A stretch of 64,000 nt of DNA, taken from contig NZ_HG966617.1 of assembly GCF_000689395.1 (NCBI RefSeq), positions 2,826,721 to 2,890,720 of the forward strand, written 5' to 3'. The translations under genes and the position numbers were made by a program. A model generated the notes under the pieces. The model saw only the letters and a list, made by a program, of their open reading frames with translations. It searched no databases and was not told the DNA's origin. Positions 17,215 through 26,393 of the stretch are shown one piece after another. The DNA comes from Candidatus Phaeomarinobacter ectocarpi. Its GTDB lineage: Bacteria > Pseudomonadota > Alphaproteobacteria > CGMCC-115125. Every line of letters starts with the position of its first letter. Position 1 is the first letter of the stretch.

Positions 17215-17979
17215 CTAGCGGACGCGCTTCAGCCAGCCATTCACAAAATAGGTGATTGGGCTGCACTCGCCGCTTTCATCAAACTTGAAGTCCGGCTGCC
17301 CCAATTCGAACTCGGGATGGTCAGCCAGAAAGTCCTGCACCGCCGTCTGCGGATTATTGACATCCCAGTCGTCGTCCGTCGCGCGGCCTCCCACGACCTG
17401 CTTCATGATGCCGTCGCAGGCAACAATGTAGGAGCCGACGGAGACCAGCGGCGCATAGGCTTCAAGCTCTTTGCGCACATGATCCCGTGAATGATTGGCA
17501 TCAAGCAGCACGAGCACTGTTTCCGCGTCACCAATCTCTTTTTTCACCTCTGCCACAGTATCAGGCGCAACTGAATCGCCCTCGATCATGGTGATCAGCG
17601 GGTAGAGCTCATGGGCTTCCACCGCGGCACGGTTGTGCGGGCGGATTTCAATGTCCACCGCAACCATGCGGCCCTTGCCCATCAGCTTCATCAGCGACGC
17701 ATAGAAAATCGCCGAGCCGCCATGGGCAAATCCGGTCTCGAAAACAACGTCCGGCTTGAGGTCGTAAATGACTTCCTGCACACGCAGAAGATCTTCCGGC
17801 AACTGAATGACCGGCCGACCGAACCAGGTAAAGGTATAAAGATGTTTCGCATCCCAGCCCGCCCGCAGCCAGGCTTTGCTGACAACCTCAAAGCCCTCGC
17901 GTGAGCCAAGCGCAAAGGTCTCTTCGTTGCCATCAAGCCGCTGAGTAACAGTGCCGGCGACTTCGTCAATCTCAATCAT
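17215..17979 (-). CDS. CmcI/cephalosporin-hydroxylase-family protein, probable sugar O-methyltransferase
   Basis: 254 residues. The SAM-binding region VVFETGFAHGGSAIF (79-93) and the acidic VAVDIEI strand match the CmcI family, which includes rhamnosyl O-methyltransferases. The downstream LVLLDANHSRDHVRKEL carries the family DxxHxxxH-like metal site. The name 'cephalosporin hydroxylase' comes from the founding member and is unlikely to describe the role here. The start overlaps the stop of the upstream SDR by 8 bp (17972-17979), so the two are translationally coupled. Methylation of a local sugar residue is the likely job. Confidence 0.82.
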   Translation of the reverse strand: MIEIDEVAGTVTQRLDGNEETFALGSREGFEVVSKAWLRAGWDAKHLYTFTWFGRPVIQLPEDLLRVQEVIYDLKPDVVFETGFAHGGSAIFYASLMKLMGKGRMVAVDIEIRPHNRAAVEAHELYPLITMIEGDSVAPDTVAEVKKEIGDAETVLVLLDANHSRDHVRKELEAYAPLVSVGSYIVACDGIMKQVVGGRATDDDWDVNNPQTAVQDFLADHPEFELGQPDFKFDESGECSPITYFVNGWLKRVR

Positions 17980-18811
17980 CTGTCATACCTTGATATTCCC
18001 GCCAGACGCGCGACAGCGCGTCTTTGATCGGCGTTGGCTGAAATCCGAATTCATCCTGAATCCGCGCCACATTGATTGGCGGGAACATGACAATCTCCGC
18101 ATCCGGTGTAAAGGCGGCGGATGCGCCGCTCAATTCTGCAAGAATGTCCACAATCTCGCCGATCGGCTGGTTTTGCCCGAATGCGAGGTTGTAGAGGCGG
18201 TGACGCCCGTGGACGAGCTTCGGAATGAGGTTAACCACGTCATCAATCAACACAAAGTCTTTGGCCGATTGCCGCGATGTCCGAAGCTGGATCGCTCCGT
18301 TATCCGCCTCACCCAGCAAGGCTGACATCAGCGCGTCAGACCGGTCGCGCGCGCCGAAAACATTGGACAACCGCACAACCCGCACATCTTCACGCGGCAA
18401 TGCCAGGCAAAGAGCCTCTCCGGCAACTTTACTGGCGTTGTACAATTGCAGGGGGTCATTGGGATTGATTGCCAACGGCCCGTCCTCAAGTCCCTCCGCC
18501 GCCCCTTCGTAAACGCGTGTCGATGAAAAGTAGAGAAAGCTCTCAAACGTTGCCGTCGCCAGCATCTGCGACAGCGCGGACACATGAGCATCCATCGTGT
18601 CGATCGGCCGCCATCTGAAATCAGCCGTTACGCCGGCTGCAAAGATCACATGCCCCAGGTTTTCGTCGCCATCAGGCTGGTACCGGTCCTGGGCCCGAAC
18701 CTCGTGGCCCAGCGCCTGGAGATGCGCGACCAGCGACGACCCAATAAAGCCGCGTGCCCCCACCACAGTGAAAAGCTCAGATCGCGCCTGCTCATCTTGG
18801 GGACCGGACAT
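17972..18811 (-). CDS. NAD-dependent epimerase/dehydratase (extended SDR)
   Basis: 279 residues. It has the glycine loop VVGARGFIGSSL near 16-27, the catalytic strand FSSTRVYE, and a canonical YNASK active site, unlike the two HxxxH paralogues in this window. The C-terminal substrate region is typical of sugar-nucleotide epimerases or reductases. The ninth base upstream of its ATG is the stop of the FkbM gene, and its own end overlaps the CmcI-like gene, so the three are one transcription unit. Substrate unknown. Confidence 0.85.
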   Translation of the reverse strand: MSGPQDEQARSELFTVVGARGFIGSSLVAHLQALGHEVRAQDRYQPDGDENLGHVIFAAGVTADFRWRPIDTMDAHVSALSQMLATATFESFLYFSSTRVYEGAAEGLEDGPLAINPNDPLQLYNASKVAGEALCLALPREDVRVVRLSNVFGARDRSDALMSALLGEADNGAIQLRTSRQSAKDFVLIDDVVNLIPKLVHGRHRLYNLAFGQNQPIGEIVDILAELSGASAAFTPDAEIVMFPPINVARIQDEFGFQPTPIKDALSRVWREYQGMTDD

Positions 18812-18820
18812 GCCTGGCTA

Positions 18821-19882
18821 TCAATCAATAATCGGCTGGTGCAGCGCCGGATCACGGTGATGGAGAATCTTCGGGCTGACGCCGCGGCGCACCTTGGCTC
18901 CGATATCAGCCGCAAGGTCGGGTCTTTTCGTGGCGATCAGGTTGAAGCCATGCGGCGGCCCCTCGAGATAGGCGTCATCGGTCGGCACCAACTCCAGCGG
19001 TGCGTCAGCCAGAGCAGCATTGCCCTGATAATCGCGAATGGCGAACGCCGTGTATCCGGCATCCAGAACCAGCCGCAACACATCCGTTTGCTCCAGACCG
19101 TTGCTCCAGTCCGTGTAGGCACCATGGATTTCAAAAACAATGTCGGGGCAGGCGCCGGCGGGTTTTGCCAGCTGTTGTGCCGCACCTTCCAGGGCTTTGA
19201 CTTCACCGCCCTCAATGTCCAGCACGATGAGATCGAGCTGGCCAATCCCCTTCTCGGCGCAATACCCATCAATGGTGACGGTGGGAATGCCCTGATCCAC
19301 GCCCGCATCCACTTCAAAGGTCCGCGCGTGGGAGTCATCACCTTCAAACCGCAGGAAGGTCTTGCTGTCCCACAGCCCTTCCGCCCGAACATCCAGATTG
19401 GACAGCCCATTCGCACCCGCATTGGCGGACAAAGCGGTGCGTTGCTCATCATTGGGCTCAAAACAGTGCACATGACCGCCCGCAGACGCCATCTTGTGGG
19501 CCATCAGCACCGCATGATCGCCCGCATAGGCACCACCAATAATCACCTGACGGGCCGAATTTGCCAGTTCCAGCAGGGTCCGGGTGGTTTGCGGCTCCCA
19601 GACATGGTCCGGCTGCGGCTCGGACAGCGCATACTCCCGGGCGATCTTGGAGCGATAGGGAAGCGTGAATTTCACACCACTTTTCAGTGTTTTAGTGACC
19701 TCGCCGACATCCCCATACAGGGCATCAACCACATGCGCACTCACCTCTTCGCGCAGGTCGCGCCCAATGCCCTGGTGGCGGGCTTCCCATGATTTGAGAA
19801 GCGATGTCATCTCCAGGCGGGCCTGCTCATCAAGCCCGATCTCGCAGAGCGCTCTGGCAAGCACGTCCTGAGGCTTCGGCAT
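18821..19882 (-). CDS. FkbM-family methyltransferase
   Basis: About 353 residues from ATG 19882; upstream in-frame ATG 19927 and TTG 19951 are alternatives, none with a strong ribosome-binding site. The FkbM domain is seen in the second half: a SAM-binding strand VIIGGAYAGDHAVLM, VHCFEPNDEQRTAL, TIDGYC and LDLIVLDIEGGEVKALEGA, then IVFEIHG. FkbM proteins methylate hydroxyls of sugars or polyketides. The first 100 residues form a helical region outside the core domain. It is the first gene of the minus-strand operon running to 14641. Confidence 0.82.
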   Translation of the reverse strand: MPKPQDVLARALCEIGLDEQARLEMTSLLKSWEARHQGIGRDLREEVSAHVVDALYGDVGEVTKTLKSGVKFTLPYRSKIAREYALSEPQPDHVWEPQTTRTLLELANSARQVIIGGAYAGDHAVLMAHKMASAGGHVHCFEPNDEQRTALSANAGANGLSNLDVRAEGLWDSKTFLRFEGDDSHARTFEVDAGVDQGIPTVTIDGYCAEKGIGQLDLIVLDIEGGEVKALEGAAQQLAKPAGACPDIVFEIHGAYTDWSNGLEQTDVLRLVLDAGYTAFAIRDYQGNAALADAPLELVPTDDAYLEGPPHGFNLIATKRPDLAADIGAKVRRGVSPKILHHRDPALHQPIID

Positions 19883-20048
19883 ATTGTTATCCAGTTGAAA
19901 AATCGGCGGGAATTGCGGCGAGACCATAGGCAAGGCTCGGTGCGTTGACAACGGCTGGTTTCTCCCGTAACCCCACTTCTACCCGCCTCGGCGCCACTTC
20001 TAAATGCAAATTTCTGCACCAGTCATAACTCATTGACGGCGGCCAATC

Positions 20049-21455
20049 ATGCCCAGATACAGCATCGTCATCACGACGGTGGACCGGCCACAAATCCTGT
20101 CAGCTGCCCTGAGCAGTTTTCTCGCCTTCGAGCGCGACGACATCGAGATTCTGGTCTCCGACAACTACTCAGATGAGCGCACGGCAAAAGTCATTGCCGG
20201 CTTCGATGACCCCCGGTTGCGCAAGTTCCGCACTGACCATCGCATGCCCATGCCCAATCACTGGGAATGGATCTGGGAGCAGACCAAGGGCGAATACGTC
20301 ATCTATGTGGGGGATGACAGCACGCTCTCCCGCGAAGCGCTGCTCGCCGCTGACGAAGCAATCGAGAAGCACGACGCGGACATCGTATCCTGGCGCTGCT
20401 GCCACTATTACCACCCCGACTGGGATGTTCAGTTCAAGCACCTGCCCAATCGCGGCAACATTCTGGGCATTGATCGCGGCTTTACCAACGCTCTCTACAG
20501 GGTCGACCGCGACAAGGTCATTGAACACTTCACCGACAACCTGCGCCTGGCAGGCTGCTTCCCCAGCGTGATCAATTTCCTGCTGCGTCGCGAACTCGGT
20601 GAAGAAGTGCGCAAACGCACCGGCCGCCTGCACTGGGCCCCGTGCCCCGACATTTCAGCCAGCTATTTCTCGTTGGGCACAAGCCGGCCGGGCAAATACA
20701 TTTTCTGGGATGGTCTGGGCGGTATTGGCGGACGATCCGGCCAATCCAATATTGCGAGCCTTCTATCCCGCGGCAAGAAGAGCAAGCGCCTGCGTGAGTG
20801 GCTGGACGAGTTCGATGAAAACAACCCCCGTTTCCCGCATCACCCCTGCCCGCTGGAGTCGATTTCCAATCTTCTGGCGGCACCGATAACGCAGGCCGCG
20901 GCTTTGCTTCCCGAATGGGGCCCCCAGCACACATACTCGCAAAAAATTCTCGCGCTCAGGTCAATCGACGACACCTACTACGACCGGACGGTGCCGTGGG
21001 ATGACGACCCCACATACCAGCAACAACTGGCAGACGTGATTGCCAGCCTGGATGAGGAAGATCGCGCCGAAGTACAGGCATACTTTGACACCGCAAAAGC
21101 AGCGGCAGCAGCTGAAGACGCAAGCGGCAAGGTGGATTTCAATCCAACGCCTCCCGTGCAGGGCCGTGGCGTCATCAAGTTTGCCCTCGATGCATCCATG
21201 TCCGAGCGCCTGGATGCGCTCAAGACCTTCAAAAACAGTGGCCACAATCCGATCGACAAGATCTGGGAGTACGGCGGCACAACCTATGTGGATCAGCGTA
21301 TGTTCGGGGGCGAGACCCTTGCCCAGGCACCTGCGTCATTAACCCAGTTGGCAACAACGCTCAGCGATGCCGAGCCTGGATTTGCTAAGCAGTACAAAGA
21401 TTTTGGTATGCTGGTCGAAGAATTGGGAGTGCCTGCGGCCCTCACTCAGGACTGA
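20049..21455 (+). CDS. Glycosyltransferase family 2 protein
   Basis: 468 residues. The GT-A fold begins at the N-terminus: YSIVITTVDRPQ, a VSDNYSDE segment with Asp38, and YVIYVGDDS with the metal-binding acidic pair at 89-91. It transfers a sugar from a nucleotide donor to the growing glycan at the cytoplasmic face. The C-terminal half (FDENNPRFPHHP onward) is not recognised. It heads a plus-strand set with rfbF, rfbG and a sugar O-methyltransferase, and diverges from the FkbM gene across a 166-bp promoter region. Confidence 0.85.
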   Translation: MPRYSIVITTVDRPQILSAALSSFLAFERDDIEILVSDNYSDERTAKVIAGFDDPRLRKFRTDHRMPMPNHWEWIWEQTKGEYVIYVGDDSTLSREALLAADEAIEKHDADIVSWRCCHYYHPDWDVQFKHLPNRGNILGIDRGFTNALYRVDRDKVIEHFTDNLRLAGCFPSVINFLLRRELGEEVRKRTGRLHWAPCPDISASYFSLGTSRPGKYIFWDGLGGIGGRSGQSNIASLLSRGKKSKRLREWLDEFDENNPRFPHHPCPLESISNLLAAPITQAAALLPEWGPQHTYSQKILALRSIDDTYYDRTVPWDDDPTYQQQLADVIASLDEEDRAEVQAYFDTAKAAAAAEDASGKVDFNPTPPVQGRGVIKFALDASMSERLDALKTFKNSGHNPIDKIWEYGGTTYVDQRMFGGETLAQAPASLTQLATTLSDAEPGFAKQYKDFGMLVEELGVPAALTQD

Positions 21456-21511
21456 TGCCATCGCATTATTAGGCGCCCCGTTACCTTTCGCTGCAAGGAA
21501 GTCCGTCAATC

Positions 21512-22345
21512 ATGGTTCAATCGCAGACCGCACAGCCACCCCTCGCCCTGCAGGACATGGAAGTCATGATCCTTGCTGGCGGCCTTGGCACCAGACTGCG
21601 CGAAGAAACCGATATTCGCCCCAAGCCGATGGTTGAGATCAACGGGCGTCCGATCCTGTGGCACATCATGAAGCTCTATTCGCGCTTCGGGATCAAAAAT
21701 TTCGTCGTGTGCCTGGGCTACAAGGGCGACGTCATCCGCGACTACTTCCTGAACTATGTGCACCATCAAAGCGACATTGCGGTCGATCTTGGGTCGCACA
21801 GTGTTGAAGTTCTGGCACGCGGAAACGAAGAAAACTGGCGCGTGGTCCTGGCAGATACAGGACGTGATTCAAACACCGGCGCCCGTCTCAAAATAGCGTC
21901 CAAGTACCTCAAGAACGATGTGTGCATGGCGACCTACGGCGATGGCGTGTGTGATGTGGATATTGCCAAGCTGTATGACGCACACAATGATGCCGGCCGC
22001 GATGTGACCGTCACGGCCGTCCACCCCGAGGCACGCTTCGGCGAGATCGAGATTGATGGCAATGCCATCACCGAGTTCGTGGAAAAGCCACAGACGGGAA
22101 GCGGCTGGATCAATGGCGGCTTTCTTGTCTTCAACAAGAAGGTTTTTGCTGAAATGCCGGACAAGCCGGCCCTCTCTCTTGAGCAGGAAGTACTCACAGG
22201 GCTTGCCTCGCAGGGCCGCTTGAGTGCGTTTCAGCACAATGGATTCTGGCAGTGCGTTGACACCTACCGCGAGATGCTGCTGCTGAACGAGATGTGCGCA
22301 CGCGGGCACATTCCATGGCTTGGCCAATATGCCCCAGACGCATGA
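21512..22345 (+). CDS. rfbF: Glucose-1-phosphate cytidylyltransferase
   Basis: 277 residues. The pyrophosphorylase signature LAGGLGTRL (21-29) is followed by RPKPMVEINGRPILWHIM, and the family-specific YGDGVCDVDI and QNGFWQCVDT-like (HNGFWQCVDTYREM) motifs identify RfbF rather than the thymidylyl enzymes. It makes CDP-glucose from CTP and glucose-1-phosphate, the entry step to CDP-deoxysugars. The N-terminus carries about 15 extra residues; ATG 21557 before EVMILAGG is an alternative start. Its last codons overlap the rfbG start. Confidence 0.93.
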   Translation: MVQSQTAQPPLALQDMEVMILAGGLGTRLREETDIRPKPMVEINGRPILWHIMKLYSRFGIKNFVVCLGYKGDVIRDYFLNYVHHQSDIAVDLGSHSVEVLARGNEENWRVVLADTGRDSNTGARLKIASKYLKNDVCMATYGDGVCDVDIAKLYDAHNDAGRDVTVTAVHPEARFGEIEIDGNAITEFVEKPQTGSGWINGGFLVFNKKVFAEMPDKPALSLEQEVLTGLASQGRLSAFQHNGFWQCVDTYREMLLLNEMCARGHIPWLGQYAPDA

Positions 22346-23408
22346 CGCCAAATCACACGTCGGCGCGTCTCTCAAGGGTCGCCGTGTCTTCGTAACCGGC
22401 CACACGGGTTTCGTGGGCGGCTGGATTTGCGCAGCCCTTAACGCCCTTGGCGCTGAAGTTGCCGGCTACGCGCTGCCAGCACCTGAGGGCCGCGCCCTGT
22501 TTCATGATCTCGACCTCGCAAACAGGATGACCTCCATCGAGGCTGACATTCGCGACACGGACCGCATCACCACCGAGATACAGACTTTCAACCCGGATAC
22601 ACTCTTTCACCTCGCCGCACAGCCGATCGTGCGCGAGGCTTACAAGAACCCCATTGAAACATTCGACGTGAATGTCATGGGCACCGCCAAGGTGCTTGAA
22701 GCAGCGCGCGGCTGCAGCAATCTGGCCTCCATGATCGTGATGACCACAGACAAGGTCTATCGCAACGAAGAATGGGTCTGGGGCTACCGTGAAACCGACT
22801 CCCTGGGGGGCAGCGAGCCATACGCCGCAAGCAAATCAGCCTGTGAGCAGGTGGTGGACGCTTACTACAAGAGCTACTTCAAGCCCGAAGGCATCGCCGT
22901 AGCAGCCATGCGCGCAGGCAACATCATCGGCGGCGGCGACTGGGCAGACGCGCGCCTTATCCCCGATGCGGTTCGTGCGTTTGAGACCGGTGCGCCACTT
23001 GTTTTGCGCAATCCGACCGCGGTCCGGCCATGGCAGCATGTCATTGACGTGGTCGTTGCGTTCTTCCTGCTGTCAGATGCCCTGAACGGCAACGACCAAA
23101 CATTCCATGGCGGCTGGAACATCGCCCCGGACCTGGAAGATCAAAAGCCGGTGGGACAGGTTGCCACAGACTTTGCATCTGCCTGGGGACCGGAAGCTCA
23201 GGTTAAGATTGAGAAAGATGATTCCATTCCCGAGACATCCATCCTTCGCCTTGATTCAACCAAGGCGCGCAGTCAGCTCGGATGGAAACCGGTATGGTCT
23301 TTGGATACTGCATTAATCGAAACCGCGACATGGTATAAACACGCCGTAAGCGGATCAAACATGTCAGATTTAACTGACCACACCATTCGTTCTGCCGTGG
23401 CCTTGTAG
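22329..23408 (+). CDS. rfbG: CDP-glucose 4,6-dehydratase
   Basis: 359 residues from ATG 22329, or 362 from the in-frame TTG at 22320; either overlaps the end of rfbF. The SDR glycine loop VTGHTGFVGGW, the HLAAQPIVREAY segment, VMTTDKVYRNEEW and the YAASK active site are diagnostic of CDP-glucose 4,6-dehydratase. It converts CDP-glucose to CDP-4-keto-6-deoxyglucose. No rfbH-type 3-dehydrase was seen in the window, so the keto sugar probably goes to the C-methyltransferase/epimerase/SDR module at 35477-38111 rather than to a 3,6-dideoxyhexose. Confidence 0.92.
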   Translation: MPQTHDAKSHVGASLKGRRVFVTGHTGFVGGWICAALNALGAEVAGYALPAPEGRALFHDLDLANRMTSIEADIRDTDRITTEIQTFNPDTLFHLAAQPIVREAYKNPIETFDVNVMGTAKVLEAARGCSNLASMIVMTTDKVYRNEEWVWGYRETDSLGGSEPYAASKSACEQVVDAYYKSYFKPEGIAVAAMRAGNIIGGGDWADARLIPDAVRAFETGAPLVLRNPTAVRPWQHVIDVVVAFFLLSDALNGNDQTFHGGWNIAPDLEDQKPVGQVATDFASAWGPEAQVKIEKDDSIPETSILRLDSTKARSQLGWKPVWSLDTALIETATWYKHAVSGSNMSDLTDHTIRSAVAL

Positions 23409-23453
23409 TCGGCAGCCCGTTGCATATGCAAACACTCAAACCTCGGACACTTG

Positions 23454-24749
23454 ATGTATCAGCGAATTAGACAAGAGATGGGTAGAGCAAAATCTGCTCT
23501 TCGAATTCGCACGAGAATTAAGGAATATGCTCAGCGCAGCGCAGCGCCCGCGACACCTGAAAACTTCACGCCGCAGGTTGTTGCACCAACGCAGACAAAT
23601 GTGACCTGGACGCCAGGGCCACCACAGTCAGCAACCATTGACCTTTCATCCGCGCGGAGCGCACCCATGGCTGCACCCCACAGCACCCCCGACACCTGGC
23701 GTGCCATCAGCACCGCCGACTATGATGCAGCCGAAACCGCAGCGCTTCCGCAGCTCAGCATCCCGACCATGATGGGTTTTCAGCCCGCAGCGTTTCAGTC
23801 TGTGAACTGGCCCACCAATGTGCGCACAGATGCAGAGCTGGTGCGCTACGTTGACCACAACTTCGAGGCTGAAACCAAGCTCATGTACGAGCCAAAGGCC
23901 GAGTTTGCGCCGGTCGGGTTTTACAATGGCTTCACCGAAACAGAAGCCGCAATGGCCACGCAGATGCGTGACAAGATCGCCAAGATGACCGCAGAGCGGT
24001 TTGGCCGCGCCGTGCGCCCGATGAGCAATCTCATGGTGCAGTTTGGTCCCTACCGCTGCATGGAGGCCCTGTCGTCTGCATATGGTCGCAAACTTTCAAT
24101 CATCGAGCCCGGTCCTGGCGCTGGCTACCTTGGCGCGTTGCTGGCTCAGGCTGGATACTCCTATGCGAGCTACGACGTTACCCAGGCGCTGTACCTTTGG
24201 CAGAGCCACCTTCTGGACGTGACGGCCGAAGGTGCGTTTACCGAGCTGGCACATAAGGATGCAGATCTCACCGTAGATCGGTCATCGGTTATCCATATGC
24301 CGTGGTGGATGTTTGCCCAGCAGTTTGACGACACACCGCTGCGCTACGACCTCGTTTACTCAAATTCCAATCTCGGTGAGATGAACAGCATGGCCTTCAG
24401 GCAATTGATGCTGTTCGCCAAAACAGCAATGCAGGACTCTGACGTCGCCGCATTCACGTTTTTCAGCCCCGGCATGCCCCGCTTCCACACGATTGAAAGC
24501 GTAGACGCGGAGCTTCAGGCCTTCGGCTTTGTGCCGGTCATGACGTCGCCGTTCTATTGCTACCAGCTTGAAGGCCGTGATCCCTCAAAGATCACTGAAG
24601 CCTTCAAGGATGGCATTCCGCATATCGGCGGCACGCGGGCTGAAGCCACGCTCGACGTGAACACGGTGTTTGCAACATCGCAGGAAGAAGCACCTTTGGA
24701 CGTGCGGCTGACCAGGTGGTTCCATGGTTGGGACGCGCCGGTTTCCTGA
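23454..24749 (+). CDS. Putative sugar O-methyltransferase
   Basis: 431 residues from ATG 23454 (a TTG at 23451 is in frame just before). The first 60 residues are basic and then proline/threonine-rich, with no domain seen. From about residue 200 a Rossmann methyltransferase fold appears: LSIIEPGPGAGYLGALL (SAM loop), YDLVYSNSNLGEM, and a late AFTFFSPGMPRFH strand. This matches the 'putative sugar O-methyltransferase' type found in polysaccharide loci. It ends the plus-strand set begun by the GT2 gene and converges with an SGNH gene (31 bp apart). Confidence 0.7.
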   Translation: MYQRIRQEMGRAKSALRIRTRIKEYAQRSAAPATPENFTPQVVAPTQTNVTWTPGPPQSATIDLSSARSAPMAAPHSTPDTWRAISTADYDAAETAALPQLSIPTMMGFQPAAFQSVNWPTNVRTDAELVRYVDHNFEAETKLMYEPKAEFAPVGFYNGFTETEAAMATQMRDKIAKMTAERFGRAVRPMSNLMVQFGPYRCMEALSSAYGRKLSIIEPGPGAGYLGALLAQAGYSYASYDVTQALYLWQSHLLDVTAEGAFTELAHKDADLTVDRSSVIHMPWWMFAQQFDDTPLRYDLVYSNSNLGEMNSMAFRQLMLFAKTAMQDSDVAAFTFFSPGMPRFHTIESVDAELQAFGFVPVMTSPFYCYQLEGRDPSKITEAFKDGIPHIGGTRAEATLDVNTVFATSQEEAPLDVRLTRWFHGWDAPVS

Positions 24750-24780
24750 GTTTCAGCGACCTTGGGTCAAACGCCGCGCC

Positions 24781-26136
24781 TCAGCGAGCCTCCGACGTGT
24801 CCATGTCGCGCAACGCGTCAACGGTCGCAGCAAAAATCAGCTCATTGCCGGCCTGCGTGTAGTGACAGCAATCGTCGACATAGGCCTCGCGGGCTGTGAG
24901 CGGCGATGTTGCTGGGGCAAAAATCCCGGACAAATCCAAAAACGCCACGTCTGCCATGACTGGCCGTGACGCTGCGTCGCGCATTTTGGGGTAGACGCTG
25001 TTGACCGGCTCGATCACCCACTCATAGGGATGCTCAGGGCTGATGGGTGCGTAATTGCCCGTTGCCCGATCCCACTGGTTTGGCTGAAGGATATGGATAT
25101 AGGTCGCACCATAGCGCGCACTGAGCAGCGCCATGTCAGAGGACGCCCGCGCCCACACATCCACCGTGTATTTCCAGATGTCTGTTTGCTCCGGCAAAGG
25201 ACTTACCATCTGTGTTGGGAAATATCCCGCACGCTCAACCTCCGCAGCGCCCTCACTCCTGCTGTTTGCTGATGCGCGCCACCCATGCCACCCGGCACGC
25301 GCCTCCAAAAAGAGCTTGAGAGTAGCGACGCGTTGGGTTGCAGCGCTTTGTCTGTCTGCCTGCGCTGCAAGTGAGTGATAGCGCGCCAATGCCGTAAACC
25401 TGCCCTTGGGCGTTTCACGCTGGTCCAGCTGCCGGCCCCAGGCTCCCCAGAGCGTATCGGCGGGGAACGTTGGCTCAACGTCACCGTCCCAGTTGCGAAA
25501 GGTCGTTACGGCCTCGTTGAAGCCATCTATGTGCACAACATAGTCAAAGTGTTGCCCCAGATTGAGGTAATAGGCCAACACCATGAGTTGTTGGGGTTGT
25601 TTGTACCCGGGCAGCGCAAAATTCAGCACCCGGATTGTTTTGCCCTGATGGCGAGGGATCAACGACAGGCCATCCAATCCACCTGCAATCTGGGCAGACA
25701 AGGCATAGCCGCTGCCCACTGAGCCGCCGAACACGCCAACAATCACTTCATTGTCTTCTGGCACATAGGGGTAGTCGCAGCAGGCGCTGCCATCACCAGT
25801 GAGAAGGTTGTGATAGCCACGATTGTTGGCTTGCCACTGAAAATCGTCCAGATAGTCGCCAATGCGGCCCGGCCTCAGCACATAGCCGACATAGGGCTGA
25901 AAGACGGCATCCGCGACCTGTAGCGCCTGAACCTGAATGCCTCCGTCTTCCCCCTGCCCGCCATATGGCAAGCGCCCCCGGTCAACCAGGAAGAAGAGCG
26001 CAGCCAGAATCTCGATGGTGGCAAAAGCAAGCAGGACGCAAACAGCAGCAATCCCGCCCAGGCGCCCACCGGCCAGCAGCCCCCGGCGGAGCACAGGCCT
26101 GGTCAGGAGATGTCTAAACCTGTTTTGTTCCGTCAC
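24781..26136 (-). CDS. Membrane-anchored SGNH hydrolase-like protein
   Basis: 451 residues from GTG 26136. A basic N-terminus precedes one long hydrophobic segment (about 27-51). The SGNH domain shows GVFGGSVGSG with Ser139, NFALPGYKQP as block II, VVHIDGFNEAV with the block III Asn, and D422/H425 in VDDCCHYTQAGN. The active site is therefore complete. This is the fourth such protein in the locus, most like the 15721-17001 one in motif style. It probably acts on acyl groups in the periplasm. It is monocistronic, between convergent and divergent neighbours. Confidence 0.78.
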   Translation of the reverse strand: MTEQNRFRHLLTRPVLRRGLLAGGRLGGIAAVCVLLAFATIEILAALFFLVDRGRLPYGGQGEDGGIQVQALQVADAVFQPYVGYVLRPGRIGDYLDDFQWQANNRGYHNLLTGDGSACCDYPYVPEDNEVIVGVFGGSVGSGYALSAQIAGGLDGLSLIPRHQGKTIRVLNFALPGYKQPQQLMVLAYYLNLGQHFDYVVHIDGFNEAVTTFRNWDGDVEPTFPADTLWGAWGRQLDQRETPKGRFTALARYHSLAAQADRQSAATQRVATLKLFLEARAGWHGWRASANSRSEGAAEVERAGYFPTQMVSPLPEQTDIWKYTVDVWARASSDMALLSARYGATYIHILQPNQWDRATGNYAPISPEHPYEWVIEPVNSVYPKMRDAASRPVMADVAFLDLSGIFAPATSPLTAREAYVDDCCHYTQAGNELIFAATVDALRDMDTSEAR

Positions 26137-26393
26137 GTTAATTTGCCCGGCGCGTGGAGAGGGTGGCTGAGATCAGCCATAACACCTCTGATACCGCTTA
26201 AATACACCGGGTATATATGCAACATGAAAAATATCGTCCCATGGGGTTGATTTCCAACGCCCCGGAGATTTGGGTACACGCATCATTTTGCCGCGCCGAG
26301 GGCTGATCTGGATCAACCAACCAGAGCCGCATTTCTGGCAATTAGAGGCACGCGCCGTTCAGGCCGCAACGCCAATCGGGGACCAAGACGACC
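26137..26393. promoter_or_regulatory. Divergent promoter region upstream of the right operon
   Basis: 257 bp without a gene between the minus-strand SGNH gene and the plus-strand oxygenase gene. It contains an AT-rich patch around 26195-26235 (CTTAAATACACC then GTATATATGC) that would suit a promoter for one or both directions, unlike the GC-rich surroundings. No JUMPstart element was seen. The exact -10/-35 pairs are not certain. Confidence 0.4.

Noticed and set aside
17215-17979. Cephalosporin biosynthesis hydroxylase
   Set aside because: The family name derives from CmcI. Context is glycan synthesis and no beta-lactam genes are present.
18584-19792. 402-codon open frame on the plus strand opposite the SDR and FkbM genes
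   Set aside because: It is antisense to two well-supported genes, has no recognisable domain and shows the arginine/glutamine/histidine-rich look of a GC-rich shadow frame.
22315-22320. ATG or TTG before rfbG as its true start
   Set aside because: The ATG at 22315 is out of frame. TTG 22320 is in frame, but ATG 22329 is three codons later and a better start.
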